DNA of 41,690 nucleotides from Acidobacteriota bacterium (GCA_018897435.1 JAHIKI010000085.1:1-41690), one strand, 5' to 3'; positions 1 through 9,779 are shown, counted from the stretch's first letter. Notes: a model not told the origin generated them from the sequence alone. A program made the numbers and translations.

Positions 1-86
1 AGCTCTCTCGCCTCAGACCTCTTAATGTAAGGAGCAAACATCGCCATGTAATCGTCAATCCCGAAAAATACGTTTTTAGTTTCCAT
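1..86 (-). CDS. 5' end of a gene cut by the window edge, possibly an IS701-type transposase
   Basis: An ATG at 84-86 opens a frame without stops to the window edge (28 codons). It reads METKNVFFGIDDYMAMFAPY followed by IKRSEARE. The spacing of aromatic residues and the 'FAPYxxRSEARE' pattern resemble the N-terminus of IS701-group DDE transposases, which typically begin with 'F..F.RREPRERA'. This comes from memory of the family and only the N-terminus is visible, so it is tentative. The catalytic DDE part lies outside the window. No clear Shine-Dalgarno precedes the ATG. The 76 bases between it and the tRNA hold nothing recognisable. Confidence 0.35.
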   Translation of the reverse strand, partial: METKNVFFGIDDYMAMFAPYIKRSEARE

Positions 87-162
87 GAAGAATGCATATC
101 ACAACCTTAACAACTTTTCAAGAAATATGTCGGAGTAGAATTAGTTTGGAGTTTTTTTTAAG

Positions 163-237
163 TCGGGGCGAGTGGATTCGAACCACCGACCACACGCACC
201 CCAAGCGTGTACGCTAACCAGACTGCGCTACGCCCCG
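163..237 (-). tRNA. tRNA-Pro (anticodon GGG)
   Basis: The minus strand folds into a complete cloverleaf of 75 nt. The acceptor stem CGGGGCG pairs with CGCCCCG and the discriminator is A. The D stem is GCGC/GCGT. The anticodon stem CACGC/GCGTG encloses loop TTGGGGT, giving anticodon GGG. The T arm is GGTGG-TTCGAAT-CCACT. CCA is not encoded. It reads CCC and CCU proline codons. The tRNA lies just downstream of the MerR-like gene on the same strand and may be cotranscribed with it. Confidence 0.96.
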
Positions 238-243
238 GCTCAA

Positions 244-615
244 TCAGTTTTTATCATCTTTGGCGAGTAAAGTCAATATTTCGCTGAGGCCGCGGCGGAT
301 CCTTTTTAGTTTTTCCGGATTGACCGGCTCCTGATTTGAACCCGGTTGGCTATTGGCCAAATCGCCGAAATTCTGCAACAACAGGTTTCTGATTTTGCCC
401 TTATCGCACTTCTCATGAATCAGCCATTGTTTAATGGCCATGATGATCTCGATATCGCGGCGGCTATAAAATTTTTCGCCGCTTTGGTTGACCACGGAAG
501 CAAAAGCGGCGAACTCCTTTTCCCAGTAATCCAGCACCCGGCCGTCAAGTTTGACCAGTTGCATGACCTCCTTGCGGCGGAAAGTCAGTTTATCGGGGAT
601 ATTGTTTTCAGCCAT
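244..615 (-). CDS. MerR-family DNA-binding regulator
   Basis: This 123-residue protein has an N-terminal MerR-type winged helix at about residues 10-75. Visible hallmarks are 'FRRKEVMQLVKLD', 'VLDYWEKEF' and 'FYSRRDIEIIMAIKQWL', matching the helix-turn-helix and wing of MerR_1 proteins. The C-terminal part is a short basic helix with no effector domain, so it is likely a compact constitutive or nucleoid-associated type like those found near IHF genes in deltaproteobacteria. The start is supported by a purine-rich site (GGAGAGGAAAAGGG) just upstream and a TATAAT at 640-645. Target and ligand are unknown. Confidence 0.8.
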   Translation of the reverse strand: MAENNIPDKLTFRRKEVMQLVKLDGRVLDYWEKEFAAFASVVNQSGEKFYSRRDIEIIMAIKQWLIHEKCDKGKIRNLLLQNFGDLANSQPGSNQEPVNPEKLKRIRRGLSEILTLLAKDDKN

Positions 616-694
616 TCACCCTTTTCCTCTCCAGATCAAATTATAACGGAATTCGGGAGCAAATGAAATAAGCAATAAAATATTTTTGTCGATT

Positions 695-1306
695 CTAGAA
701 ATTGATCGCTACGCTAGCGCCGAAATAAAAACCGTTCTTGAATCCGGCTTCGGCTCTGAGCAGAAATTTGTCCCTAATATTGCCAGTGACGCCCACCGGG
801 AGATGGCCCACGGGTACAATGAGTTTTTTCTGGTATGAATCGCGGATGGTCGTGCCCAGCTCATCCTGGTATGACCCTTCGGCGAAGATGCTCATGCGGC
901 CGATGCCGATGCCCGCGCCGATATATGGATGAATTGGCGAGGCTGGAAAAATGTGCATAAGGATCGTGGCGGTGATGTTCAGTTGCGTGATTTCGCCTGA
1001 GCCGAATAAACGGTTGTTGTATTGTTCCACCCGGAAATAACCTTCTCCGGAAATGTGGCTGTATTCCAGGCTGTACACCCCGCTGAATACCGAGCGTGGC
1101 CCTTTGTCTCCATAAGAATAGGTTTCGAAGGATATGGCGGTTCCGGTCAATTGCGGGTGTTCGTAGAGAGCCAAGTCCAACAGGGCGTTGGGGATGCCGA
1201 ATGAACTGATCCTGATTCCCGCGCCGTAGCGGAACACATTGTTGTCGGCAGCAGGCAAGATTATGGACAGGGAAATGATAAAAAAAAGAAGTGCTTTTGC
1301 TTTCAT
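695..1306 (-). CDS. Predicted outer-membrane beta-barrel protein
   Basis: This 203-residue protein starts with a clear signal peptide (MKAKALLFFIISLSIILPA). The rest alternates polar and hydrophobic residues with many glycines and aromatics, for example 'HPYIGAGIGIGRMSIF' and 'AGFKNGFYFGASVAINF'. It ends in Phe, the usual C-terminal signature of BAM-inserted barrels. The size fits an OmpW/OmpX-like eight-stranded barrel, but I recognise no specific family. It begins eight bases after the guaB stop and has no convincing Shine-Dalgarno, so it is probably read from the secA-guaB transcript. Function unknown. Confidence 0.75.
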   Translation of the reverse strand: MKAKALLFFIISLSIILPAADNNVFRYGAGIRISSFGIPNALLDLALYEHPQLTGTAISFETYSYGDKGPRSVFSGVYSLEYSHISGEGYFRVEQYNNRLFGSGEITQLNITATILMHIFPASPIHPYIGAGIGIGRMSIFAEGSYQDELGTTIRDSYQKKLIVPVGHLPVGVTGNIRDKFLLRAEAGFKNGFYFGASVAINF

Positions 1307-1314
1307 GGTACTAC

Positions 1315-2787
1315 TCAGTCCATTCGGTAATTTGGAGATTCTTCGGTGATGATCACGTCGTGGACGTGACTTTCCTTTAGGCTGGCGTTGCTGATGCGGA
1401 TAAAGCGGGATTTGTCGCGAAGCTCATTAATGCTGCGGCAGCCGGTCAAACCCATGCCGGCCCTGACGCCGCCAATAAGCAGCGGAATCAGGTTCATAAC
1501 CGAACCGCGGTATGGAACCCGCCCCTCAATGCCCTCGGGGACCAGCTTGGATTCAGTATATTCATCGTCCTGGAAATAGCGGTCGCGGCTTCCGGCCTTC
1601 ATGGCGGCGATCGACCCCATGCCGCGATATTTTTTATATGATCGACCCTGATAAATAACCATTTCACCTGGACTTTCGTCGGTTCCGGCCAGAATGGAAC
1701 CGATCATGACCGAATTGGCTCCGGCGGCAAGGGCTTTGGTGATATCCCCGGAAAACTTGATGCCGCCGTCGGCAATAACCGGCACGCGGCCGTCGACTTC
1801 GGCTGCTACAGCCATGATGGCCGATATTTGCGGGACCCCGGCTCCGGTCACTACGCGAGTGGTGCAGATCGATCCGGGGCCGATGCCGACTTTCAGACCG
1901 TCCACTCCCAGAGCCAGCAGCTCCCTGGCTGCGGCGGCTGTGGCGATATTGCCCACGACCAGATCCACCCCGCTTGCAGCAGCTCGAACATTTTCTATGG
2001 TCTGCATCACTTTACGGGAGTGGGCATGCGAGGTGTCGATGACCAGAGCGTCCACTTTGGCGGCGATCAGGGCACTGACCCTTTCCATGGTGTCAGCGCC
2101 CGTACCCACGGCGGCGCCTACCTGCAGACGGCCCATTTTATCCTTAGAAGCAGTGGGGAATTTTTCAGTTTTAATTATGTCCTTGAATGTGATCAGCCCT
2201 TTAAGAAAATTATTTTTATCGACCACGGGAAGTTTTTCAATGCGGTTAATGTGTAAAAGCTGTTTGGCTTCGGCCATTTTGATGTTCTCGCCAGCGGTGA
2301 TTAAATTGACAGACTTCATAATGGTAGAAATTTTATCACTGAAATTGCCGGCAAAACGCAGATCACGATTGGTCAAGATGCCGACCAGTTTCCCCTGCTT
2401 ATCGACGATGGGCAAACCCGAAATACCTTTTTCTCTGACAAGTTGCAAGGCCTCTTGGATGGTATTGTCCGGGTGCAGGGTTATGGGGTTGACGATCATG
2501 CCCGATTCCGACCGTTTAACTTTGAGCACTTCGCCGGCCTGTTCGTCGATGGTCAAATTTTTATGAATGATGGCCATACCGCCAAGCTGGGCCATGGCAA
2601 TGGCCATTCGCGATTCAGAAACGGTATCCATGGCCGCCGAAACCAGGGGGATGCGCAGTTGAATGCGGCGGGAGAACATGGTCGCCGTATCTGTCTGGTT
2701 GGGCAGCACTTCGGAATATGCGGGAACCAGCAGCACGTCGTCGAAGGTCAGGCCCTGATCGGCAATTATTTTTTCTTCTGTGTTCAT
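1315..2787 (-). CDS. guaB: Inosine-5'-monophosphate dehydrogenase
   Basis: GuaB oxidises IMP to XMP with NAD+, the first committed step of guanine nucleotide synthesis in the cytosol. The 490-residue protein has the N-terminal '[17 protein letters not shown]' and a CBS pair at about residues 90-210. The active-site loop is [11 protein letters not shown], with the catalytic Cys at about residue 308. The mobile flap includes '[16 protein letters not shown]'. I chose the ATG at 2785-2787, which overlaps the secA stop as ATGA. A longer in-frame extension to 2862 only reads through the secA tail and does not look like GuaB. Translation is probably coupled to secA. Confidence 0.97.
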   Translation of the reverse strand: MNTEEKIIADQGLTFDDVLLVPAYSEVLPNQTDTATMFSRRIQLRIPLVSAAMDTVSESRMAIAMAQLGGMAIIHKNLTIDEQAGEVLKVKRSESGMIVNPITLHPDNTIQEALQLVREKGISGLPIVDKQGKLVGILTNRDLRFAGNFSDKISTIMKSVNLITAGENIKMAEAKQLLHINRIEKLPVVDKNNFLKGLITFKDIIKTEKFPTASKDKMGRLQVGAAVGTGADTMERVSALIAAKVDALVIDTSHAHSRKVMQTIENVRAAASGVDLVVGNIATAAAARELLALGVDGLKVGIGPGSICTTRVVTGAGVPQISAIMAVAAEVDGRVPVIADGGIKFSGDITKALAAGANSVMIGSILAGTDESPGEMVIYQGRSYKKYRGMGSIAAMKAGSRDRYFQDDEYTESKLVPEGIEGRVPYRGSVMNLIPLLIGGVRAGMGLTGCRSINELRDKSRFIRISNASLKESHVHDVIITEESPNYRMD

Positions 2788-5360
2788 CGTCTTTTTTTGT
2801 GTTTGCCTCCGGGCATCTTGAATGCCGGAGCGGACATTTTTGGTTTCTTCTTTTTGCGCCAATCCTCGATTTCCTCGTCGCTTACCGGCCTGAACAGGAA
2901 CAGGAAGCGCAGGACCTCTTCATCGATCCGGTTCAGCAATGCTTCATACATCTGGTAACTTTCTTTCTTGTATTCGATGAGTGGGTCCTTCTGGGCGTAG
3001 CCGCGCAAGCCGATGCCCTCTTTCAGGTGATCGATGTTGAGTAAATGGTCTTTCCATTGCGAATCGATCACTTGGAGCAGGATCATCCTTTCCAACTCGC
3101 GCATCTGGGTGGAGCCGACAAGCGCTTCCTTTTCCTGGTAGAGGGCCTTGATTTGCTCAAGAACGTTTTCCTTCAGGAGCAGGGGCGGGGAATCGCGGAA
3201 ATCACCCTGGGGAACTTGCCTGAGATCTAAACCGAATTGCAGGAGGATTTCTTTTTGGAATGCCTCCACGTCCCATTGATCGGATTCCTTGTTTTCATCG
3301 ATGTAGAAGGAGAATATATCGTCATAAAGATCTTGAAGAAGTTCCTGAATATAATCTTTAAAATCCTTGCCGAAAAGAATGTCCCGGCGCAGGGAGTAAA
3401 TGTGCTGGCGCTGCTTGTTCATTACGTCATCGTACTCGAGCAAGTGTTTGCGGATGGAAAAATTCTGCCCTTCGATCTGCTTTTGCGCATTTTCAATTGC
3501 CCGGGAAACCAGTCGGTTCTCCAGAGGAACGCCATTGCTCATGCCGGCGCGAACCAGCATGCTGCGGATGCGATCCGAACCGAGTATTTTCATCAGGTCG
3601 TCTTCCAGGGAAATATAGAAACGCGAGGAGCCGGGGTCGCCCTGGCGTCCCGAACGCCCGCGCAACTGGTTGTCGATGCGGCGGGCCTCGTGGCGTTCGG
3701 TGCCCAGGATATGCAGGCCGCCGCGTTCGATCACCGCCTGGTGCTCAAGGTTTACCTGCTCGTTAATTTCGGCTTGCGCTTTTTCTTTGACCACAGGAGG
3801 CGCCGTTTCCAGGCTAAAACCCTTTTTCTTTAATTCTTCCCGAAGCAGGGATTCCGGGTTTCCGCCCAGGAGAATATCGGTGCCGCGGCCGGCCATATTG
3901 GTGGCCAGGGTCACCGAATTGAGCCGCCCGGCCTGGGCAACGATCTCCGCTTCCGATTCGTGGTATTTGGCGTTGAGCACCACGTGGCGGACTTTTTCCC
4001 GCTGCAGTCTGCGGCTGAGCAGTTCAGAATTCTCAATGGATATCGTCCCGACCAGCACCGGCTGGCCTTTTTCGTTAAGAGCTTTGATTTCACTGGCCAC
4101 CGCTTGCCATTTTTCCTCCTTGCTGCCATAGATCATGTCGGAAAACTCGGTGCGAATCAAGACTCTGTTGGTTGGGAGCTCGGTGACGTCGAGGTGATAA
4201 ATATGTGAGAATTCGGCCGCTTCGGTTATGGCGGTTCCGGTCATGCCGGAAAGCTTTTTATACATGCGGAAATAATTTTGGAAGGTGATGGTGGCCAGGG
4301 TTTGGTACTCCTGTTCGACTTTGACGTTTTCCTTGGCTTCCAGGGCCTGGTGCAGGCCGTCAGAATAACGGCGACCCGGCATGATGCGACCGGTGAATTC
4401 ATCGACGATCAGCACCTGGTCGTCCTTGACCAGGTAGTCCACGTCGCGGTTGAAGATCAGATGGGCTTTGAGCGACTGATATATCTGATGAAGGAGGTCC
4501 ATGTTTGGCAGGTCGTAGAGATTGTCGATTCGGAAAAATTTCTCGGCTTCGTTAATGCCGGTTTCAGTCAGGATCACGGTTTTCGTTTTCTCGTCATGGT
4601 CGTATAATTCCTTGCTGCGCTTGATCCTGGTTACGAATTCATTGACCCTGTAAAAAAAGGAGGTGGACTGCTCGGTGGGGCCGGAAATGATAAGGGGTGT
4701 CCGGGCCTCGTCTATAAGAATGGAGTCCACTTCGTCGACAATGGCGAAGTTAAACTCCCGCTGACTCAAACTATGCACATCGAATTTCATGTTGTCGCGC
4801 AGATAATCGAAACCGAATTCATTGTTAGTGCCGTAGGTGACGTCGCAGGCATAGGCTTGCTTGCGCTGTTGATCATCCATCTCGTGCTGGATGACACCGA
4901 CCGACAGACCTAAGAATTTATATATTTTGCCCATCCATTCCGAGTCCCTTTTGGCCAGATAATCGTTGACGGTGACGACGTGTACGCCTTTGCCGGTTAG
5001 TGAATTCAGATAAGCCGGCAGGGTGGCGGCCAGAGTTTTTCCTTCTCCGGTTTTCATTTCAGCGATCTTGCCTTGATGAAGGATCATGCCGCCCATCAGC
5101 TGCACGTCGAAATGCCTCATGTCCAAGGTGCGGCGGGCTGCTTCACGCACGACCGCAAAAGTTTCCGGTAAAAGCGCATCCTGATCTTCGCCGGCAAGCG
5201 CCCTTTTTTTGAATTCATCGGTCTTGGCGCGCAACTGCTCGTCGTTAAGCGGCAGCAATGCAGATTCGTAAGCGTTGATGCGGGCCACCAGCGGCTGCAA
5301 GCGTTTCAGGTCTCTTTCGTTCTGGGTGCCGAAAATTTTGCGCAGGATAAATTTAAGCAT
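2784..5360 (-). CDS. secA: Preprotein translocase ATPase SecA
   Basis: SecA drives proteins through SecYEG using ATP, at the cytoplasmic face of the inner membrane. The 858-residue protein starts [20 protein letters not shown]. It has Walker A '[11 protein letters not shown]', the DEAD-type '[16 protein letters not shown]', the preprotein cross-linking region, the second motor domain ('[15 protein letters not shown]', '[16 protein letters not shown]') and the helical scaffold. The C-terminus ends '[14 protein letters not shown]' and lacks the usual zinc-binding CxCxSGKKYKxCHG tail. I chose the ATG at 5358-5360. Upstream codons to 5459 are not SecA-like and overlap its promoter. guaB follows with an ATGA overlap. 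Confidence 0.97.
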   Translation of the reverse strand: MLKFILRKIFGTQNERDLKRLQPLVARINAYESALLPLNDEQLRAKTDEFKKRALAGEDQDALLPETFAVVREAARRTLDMRHFDVQLMGGMILHQGKIAEMKTGEGKTLAATLPAYLNSLTGKGVHVVTVNDYLAKRDSEWMGKIYKFLGLSVGVIQHEMDDQQRKQAYACDVTYGTNNEFGFDYLRDNMKFDVHSLSQREFNFAIVDEVDSILIDEARTPLIISGPTEQSTSFFYRVNEFVTRIKRSKELYDHDEKTKTVILTETGINEAEKFFRIDNLYDLPNMDLLHQIYQSLKAHLIFNRDVDYLVKDDQVLIVDEFTGRIMPGRRYSDGLHQALEAKENVKVEQEYQTLATITFQNYFRMYKKLSGMTGTAITEAAEFSHIYHLDVTELPTNRVLIRTEFSDMIYGSKEEKWQAVASEIKALNEKGQPVLVGTISIENSELLSRRLQREKVRHVVLNAKYHESEAEIVAQAGRLNSVTLATNMAGRGTDILLGGNPESLLREELKKKGFSLETAPPVVKEKAQAEINEQVNLEHQAVIERGGLHILGTERHEARRIDNQLRGRSGRQGDPGSSRFYISLEDDLMKILGSDRIRSMLVRAGMSNGVPLENRLVSRAIENAQKQIEGQNFSIRKHLLEYDDVMNKQRQHIYSLRRDILFGKDFKDYIQELLQDLYDDIFSFYIDENKESDQWDVEAFQKEILLQFGLDLRQVPQGDFRDSPPLLLKENVLEQIKALYQEKEALVGSTQMRELERMILLQVIDSQWKDHLLNIDHLKEGIGLRGYAQKDPLIEYKKESYQMYEALLNRIDEEVLRFLFLFRPVSDEEIEDWRKKKKPKMSAPAFKMPGGKHKKRR

Positions 5361-5369
5361 GGTGTCCGT

Positions 5370-5399
5370 ATTATAACAGAGATGGATGTTTTTAATCAA
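5370..5399 (-). promoter_or_regulatory. secA promoter, nearly leaderless
   Basis: On the minus strand, TTGATT (5394-5399) and TATAAT (5370-5375) are separated by 18 bases. The -10 ends nine bases before the secA ATG. Transcription should begin two or three bases before the start codon, and no Shine-Dalgarno is present. This is a promoter inferred from sequence only. Confidence 0.65.
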
Positions 5400-5430
5400 A
5401 TGGTGCGCGCAGCTCCGGCGTGAGGCGGCA

Positions 5431-5459
5431 TTGACTTTCCGCATGCGGCGACATACCAT
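5431..5459 (+). promoter_or_regulatory. ppsR promoter, predicted leaderless
   Basis: TTGACT (5431-5436), a 17-base spacer and TACCAT (5454-5459) stand six bases before the ppsR ATG. The predicted transcription start falls on the start codon. It faces the secA promoter, so the two genes share a roughly 100-base divergent control region. Confidence 0.55.
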
Positions 5460-5465
5460 TTTTTC

Positions 5466-6317
5466 ATGGAGAATTCGGAAAAGGAATTCAAGCGTTACGT
5501 GTTCGCGGTTTCCGACGCAACAGGAAAGACCTGCGAAACGGTCGTCCTGGCGGCCCTGAGCCAGTTTAAAACGACCCAGATCGTCCTGGAAACCTTCTCC
5601 AACATCCGCACCCTGCAGCAGGTGCAGAATATTTTTCTGCGGGCCACCAAGGTCAACGGCGTGATCATCTATACCATGGCCTCAGCGGAGCTGCGCCACA
5701 AGGTTACCGAATTGGGCCGATTGCACGGCGTATCCACTGTGGATATTCTGGGGCCGGTTCTGACCCGCCTGTCCGATCTTCTGGAAATTTCCCCCCTGGC
5801 CAAGCCGGGACTGTTCCACCAGTTGGACAGCGATTATTTCAAACGCATTGAGGCAGTGGACTTCACCATCAAGCATGATGACGGGCAGGGGCTGGCCAGC
5901 AGCGGCGCCGCCGAGATCGTCCTGCTGGGAGTTTCCCGGACTTCCAAGACGCCGGTCAGCATTTACCTTTCCTACCGGGGCTGGAAAGTGGCCAATATCC
6001 CGGTTGTTGTGGATGAAAATCTCCCCGCGGAAATTCACGCCATCGATCAGAAAAAGATCATCGCCCTGACCATCAACCCCATGCGTCTGGAAGCGATCCG
6101 CAGTGAACGGCAGTTCAAAATGAAAGCCGGAGAGGGCTTTGCCTATGCCCGGATCGAGCATATCCGCCGTGAAGTGCTTTTCGCCCTGCGCCAGTACGAA
6201 CGCTGGCATTGGCCCATCCTGGACGTCACTTACAAATCAATTGAGGAAACGGCCACCGAAATCATGCGCTTGATTTACGCCCAATCGGGATTGAAAAAAG
6301 GAAATATTCCCTATTGA
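5466..6317 (+). CDS. ppsR: PEP synthase regulatory protein (bifunctional kinase/pyrophosphorylase, DUF299)
   Basis: PpsR-family proteins inactivate and reactivate PEP synthase or pyruvate phosphate dikinase by ADP-dependent phosphorylation and Pi-dependent dephosphorylation of a Thr. The 283-residue length is normal. It begins with the family's 'VFAVSDATGKTCETVV' segment. It carries the P-loop-like GVSRTSKTPVSIYLSYRG at about residues 155-172, followed by 'KVANIPVV'. The substrate enzyme gene is not in the window, so whether it acts on PpsA or PpdK is open. The ATG is six bases after a predicted -10 and has no Shine-Dalgarno. Confidence 0.93.
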   Translation: MENSEKEFKRYVFAVSDATGKTCETVVLAALSQFKTTQIVLETFSNIRTLQQVQNIFLRATKVNGVIIYTMASAELRHKVTELGRLHGVSTVDILGPVLTRLSDLLEISPLAKPGLFHQLDSDYFKRIEAVDFTIKHDDGQGLASSGAAEIVLLGVSRTSKTPVSIYLSYRGWKVANIPVVVDENLPAEIHAIDQKKIIALTINPMRLEAIRSERQFKMKAGEGFAYARIEHIRREVLFALRQYERWHWPILDVTYKSIEETATEIMRLIYAQSGLKKGNIPY

Positions 6318-6347
6318 TAGGTTCTGCCGTCAACAGGCGCGGCTATA

Positions 6348-7574
6348 TTATTTTTCGAGAATAGCGGAATCGAGCAGCGCGGCCATGGTGCCGCTGCCCG
6401 TTTTCAGATCCTGTTCCTGTTTTTCTTTCAGCCGGGTGAGTTCGCAGCTGAAATCTTCCTCGGGTTCTTCCATGGTAAGGGACAGGGTTTTGCGCTCCGC
6501 ATCGACCGCCAGAATGTGCACGTTGACCGTAGCGCCGATCTCCAGGATCTCTTTGGGATGATTGACGCGGCGGTCTGTGCCCAGACGGGATATGTGCAGC
6601 AGGCCGGTCACTCCGGGAAAAAGTTCAATGAAAGCCCCAAAGGGTTTCATGTGGACGACCTTGCCGGCGAATTCGGCACCCACGTCCAGCTTGTCGCCGG
6701 CAGCGATCCAGGGATCGGCCAGCAGGGCTTTTAGGCTCAAGGAGATCTTGTTGGCTTCCTGGTCCAGCTTGAGAATGGCCACTTTCAGTTTCTGTCCGGG
6801 CTGAAGCGCTTCCTGGGCGCTCTGGATTTTCTGGTGGGAAATTTCCGAAACGTGCAACAGCCCTTCTACGCCGCCAATATCAACGAAAGCACCGTAATCA
6901 TGTACTGAGGTCACAGTGCCTTCGCGCACCTGTTTCAATTCGAGTCCCTGCCACAACTGCCGTGCTTTTTCCTTGTCCTCGGCCTGCAGCAGCTCTTTGC
7001 GTCCGATCACGATATTGCGGCCGTCTTCTTCGTACTGGCTGATCAAAAAGGAATAAGTCTGATCCAAATGTATATCCGGATTCTGGCAAAATCTTTTTTC
7101 AATTTGTGATATCGGGCAAAAAGCCTTCTGGCTCATGACTTGGACTTCGAAACCACCTTTGTTTACGGCCTTGACTCTGCCCTCAACCGGAATGCGCGCC
7201 GCGAAGGCCTCGCGCAGCATGGCCAGTGACGGCGCGTCCTTTGCCTGGCGCCAGTCACTGCGTCCGGACTGGCGCAGCTTTGCCGTGCAAAGGAAGAGCC
7301 CGTCGCGGAATGATGTCACCAGGACCTGAACCGTATCACCCGGCTTGACAGTCAATTGCCCCTGGCGTTCGCATTCGTCGCGGTCGATCATGCCTTCGGC
7401 GCGGGTGCCCAGGTCGAGGAAGATATTGTCTTTGCCGATGGAAATGACCTTGCCCTCGGCCACTTCGCCCACCTTTATGCGCGTGGCGGTGTGGAAAGAG
7501 GCGTTCAGCAGGTCGGCAAAGTTCTCCTCGCTCTTTTTGGCGGGCGCATTTGTTACATTTTTGTTCTCGGTCAT
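6348..7574 (-). CDS. Four-domain S1 RNA-binding protein (ribosomal protein S1-like)
   Basis: The 408-residue protein contains four S1/OB-fold repeats at about residues 30-105, 125-190, 210-285 and 295-370. The best matches to the S1 consensus are 'GTVTSVHDYGAFVDIGGVEG' and 'GKVVHMKPFGAFIELF', each followed by 'GLLHVS' or 'GLLHIS'. Bacterial S1 usually has six repeats and shorter forms have four, so this could be the ribosomal S1 of the organism or an accessory S1 protein. I chose the ATG at 7572-7574, which has an AAGGAAA site seven bases upstream. A TTG 13 codons earlier is less likely. The C-terminal tail is short and charged. Confidence 0.85.
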   Translation of the reverse strand: MTENKNVTNAPAKKSEENFADLLNASFHTATRIKVGEVAEGKVISIGKDNIFLDLGTRAEGMIDRDECERQGQLTVKPGDTVQVLVTSFRDGLFLCTAKLRQSGRSDWRQAKDAPSLAMLREAFAARIPVEGRVKAVNKGGFEVQVMSQKAFCPISQIEKRFCQNPDIHLDQTYSFLISQYEEDGRNIVIGRKELLQAEDKEKARQLWQGLELKQVREGTVTSVHDYGAFVDIGGVEGLLHVSEISHQKIQSAQEALQPGQKLKVAILKLDQEANKISLSLKALLADPWIAAGDKLDVGAEFAGKVVHMKPFGAFIELFPGVTGLLHISRLGTDRRVNHPKEILEIGATVNVHILAVDAERKTLSLTMEEPEEDFSCELTRLKEKQEQDLKTGSGTMAALLDSAILEK

Positions 7575-7685
7575 GGGATTTCCTTGTTTGTTTTTATTTA
7601 ATGATTTTGCCAAGATTCTTGACTCAGTGTAATCCCCTCGTGGGAAAAAGTCAATAGCTTTCCGGGAATTGCTGTTCAGAAAAAT

Positions 7686-9674
7686 TCATTCATCGTCGCT
7701 TGAGTCTAGACCCGTGTCGTTGCCAAGTAGACTGAAGGCCTTGTCCATATTTTCATGGCTGGCGGTCAGGACCATAATGTCTTCCCCCTGAAGAACGAAA
7801 TCGGCGCCGGGGCTGGGATGGGAGTCGTTGCCGCGTACCACCGCCACGATCGTGGTGTGGACCCGGCGGCGAAGGTCAAGCTCATGCAAATTGCGCCCGG
7901 CTAACGGCGAATCCGCCGGCAGCTGAAAGGTCTCGACCGTGCCAGCCTTAAGCAAGGCTGACAGTTTTTCCCATTTGGGTGTTTGGGGGCTGCGGCCGCG
8001 CAGGACAGCGTAGCGCTCGGTGCGCACGATTTTGATCAGGTTGTCGATGACATTGGTGGGGATATGAAAACGGTGCAAGGTTTGGGCAAATATTTCAATG
8101 GAAGTCTCGAATTCTTCGGGTATTACCAGGTTGGCTCCCAGGCGGTAGAGTTCGTCAATTTCCGATAGGTAACGGGTGCGGACGATGATGAACAATTCTC
8201 GGTTGATCTGTCGTGACAACCTGATGCTGCCCAGGGCTGTACGGGCGTCCGAGGTGACGCTGACGAAAACTTTGGCCCGCTCGATACCGGCCTGCTGGAG
8301 GATCTTTGAGCTGGAAACGTCGCCCATGACCACCGGGACGTTTTTGCGCCGGCATTCGCGCACCGTGTCCAGGTTCAATTCGATGACTACGAATGGTATC
8401 GCTGTTTCCTGCAGCACCCGCGCCAGGTTGCGTCCATTCAAGCCGAAACCGGCGATAACCACGTGGTTTTTCAGCTCTTTTTCAGGTTTTTGCCCGGCGG
8501 GACCGACGGCCTTGTTCTTGTTGCCGCTGCTGACGATGTGGGCGGCTGCTTTCAGAAAAAGCGGCGTGATGAATATGGTGATGACGGCAATGCTGATAAA
8601 AATCTGGAAATGATTCTCGGGAAGCAGTTCATATTTTTTGGCGACCCTGGCCAGGACAAAAGAAAACTCCCCTATTTGGAATATGGAGAAAGCGACAAGC
8701 AGCGCCGACCGCGCAGGATATTGCAGGATTTTGGCTACAAGAAAAAGGATGAGCGTTTTCAGGGCGATAACCGCGAACGAATTGATCAGCACGCGGCCGG
8801 CATTGTGCCAGACGAAGGTGAGATCGAGCAGCATGCCCACGGAAATGAAAAAAATGCCGTTAAACACTTCCTTGAAAGGCAAAATGTCGCTTGCCATTTG
8901 AAAGCGCCAATCAGAAGTAGAAATGAGCACGCCGGCAATGAAAGCTCCCAGGGCCAGGGAAAAACCCAGGCTATAGGTCAGCCAGGCCCATGAAAGGCAT
9001 AGAAAAAGAGTGAAGATGATAAACAGTTCACGCAGGCGGCTGCGCACGATGATGCCTGTCAACAGCGGCAGCAGATAAGCAGTGAGAAAAATCGCGGCCA
9101 GCAGCAGAATGATTTTTAAAAGGAATTGCGGCACAAGCACATTGCCCAAGAGCCCGGATGTCGATGCCAGAATTGGAATAGCAATGAGCATGGGGACTAC
9201 GGCCAGGTCCTGGAAGAGCAGAATGCCCACCGTCATGTTGCCGTGTGGCGTGTTTTCTTCGTTTCTGTCCTGGAGCAGCTTGATGGCCACTGCGGTGCTG
9301 GAAAGCGATACCAGGAACCCGTACAGGAGGCTGACCGGTTTTGAAAATCCGGCAAAAGCCAATATCAGAAAAACCGAAACCGACGTAAGCGAGATCTGCA
9401 GAAAACCGCCGACAAAGAAAAATTTCCTTATTTTTTTCAGACGCTGCGGAGAAAATTCCAAGCCGATGGTGAACAGCAGCATGATGACACCAAGTTCGGC
9501 CAGGGCATCGATGCTTTGCAAATCATGGATCAGGGAAAAACCGTGCGGTCCGGCCAACAGCCCTGTTAACAAAAAACCGGTAATTGCCGGCACTTTAATC
9601 TTGTGGCACAAATATACGACCATTGCTGTCAGTCCCAGCAGGATCACCGCTTGGGGGAAAAAAGACAATTCCAT
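7686..9674 (-). CDS. Kef-type monovalent cation:proton antiporter with RCK domains
   Basis: The 662-residue inner-membrane protein has about 12-13 membrane segments of the CPA2 Na+/H+ exchanger fold (residues 1-385), including 'VPAITGFLLTGLLAGPHG'. A cytosolic TrkA-N/RCK domain with the Rossmann motif GFGLNGRNLA lies at about 405-520. A TrkA-C domain (about 570-650) follows, with 'DSPLAGRNLHELDL'. It probably exchanges K+ or Na+ for H+ and senses a nucleotide through RCK; KefB/KefC and RosB are the closest named groups. I chose the inner ATG at 9672-9674 because the predicted -10 covers the upstream ATG region. Confidence 0.92.
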   Translation of the reverse strand: MELSFFPQAVILLGLTAMVVYLCHKIKVPAITGFLLTGLLAGPHGFSLIHDLQSIDALAELGVIMLLFTIGLEFSPQRLKKIRKFFFVGGFLQISLTSVSVFLILAFAGFSKPVSLLYGFLVSLSSTAVAIKLLQDRNEENTPHGNMTVGILLFQDLAVVPMLIAIPILASTSGLLGNVLVPQFLLKIILLLAAIFLTAYLLPLLTGIIVRSRLRELFIIFTLFLCLSWAWLTYSLGFSLALGAFIAGVLISTSDWRFQMASDILPFKEVFNGIFFISVGMLLDLTFVWHNAGRVLINSFAVIALKTLILFLVAKILQYPARSALLVAFSIFQIGEFSFVLARVAKKYELLPENHFQIFISIAVITIFITPLFLKAAAHIVSSGNKNKAVGPAGQKPEKELKNHVVIAGFGLNGRNLARVLQETAIPFVVIELNLDTVRECRRKNVPVVMGDVSSSKILQQAGIERAKVFVSVTSDARTALGSIRLSRQINRELFIIVRTRYLSEIDELYRLGANLVIPEEFETSIEIFAQTLHRFHIPTNVIDNLIKIVRTERYAVLRGRSPQTPKWEKLSALLKAGTVETFQLPADSPLAGRNLHELDLRRRVHTTIVAVVRGNDSHPSPGADFVLQGEDIMVLTASHENMDKAFSLLGNDTGLDSSDDE

Positions 9675-9680
9675 GGTTAA

Positions 9681-9689
9681 AATATAGCA
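9681..9689 (-). promoter_or_regulatory. Extended -10 promoter of the Kef-type antiporter, predicted leaderless
   Basis: The minus strand reads TGCTATATT, an extended -10 (TGn plus TATATT at 9681-9686). It ends six bases before the chosen ATG. The -35 region at 17-base spacing is poor, as expected for a TGn promoter. The predicted transcription start is at the start codon. Confidence 0.5.
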
Positions 9690-9722
9690 CATAGAAGAAA
9701 AAACTTTAAGTTCAATTCGCCC

Positions 9723-9746
9723 GCTGTGTTAGAAGCTGTGTTAGAA
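9723..9746. repeat. Exact 12-bp tandem duplication
   Basis: GCTGTGTTAGAA occurs twice head to tail (9723-9734 and 9735-9746). The second copy, followed by T, contains the extended -10-like TGTTAGAAT in front of the small ORF at 9780. The same TGTGTTAGAAT also stands in front of the B3/4-domain gene on the minus strand. Confidence 0.9.
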
Positions 9747-9779
9747 TAAGTTCACATAAAGATCAGGGCTATTGCGGGC

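Noticed and set aside
1694-2566. 290-codon open frame on the plus strand
   Set aside because: It lies wholly opposite guaB, whose protein motifs are complete. The predicted peptide has no family look and arises from the codon bias of the real gene.
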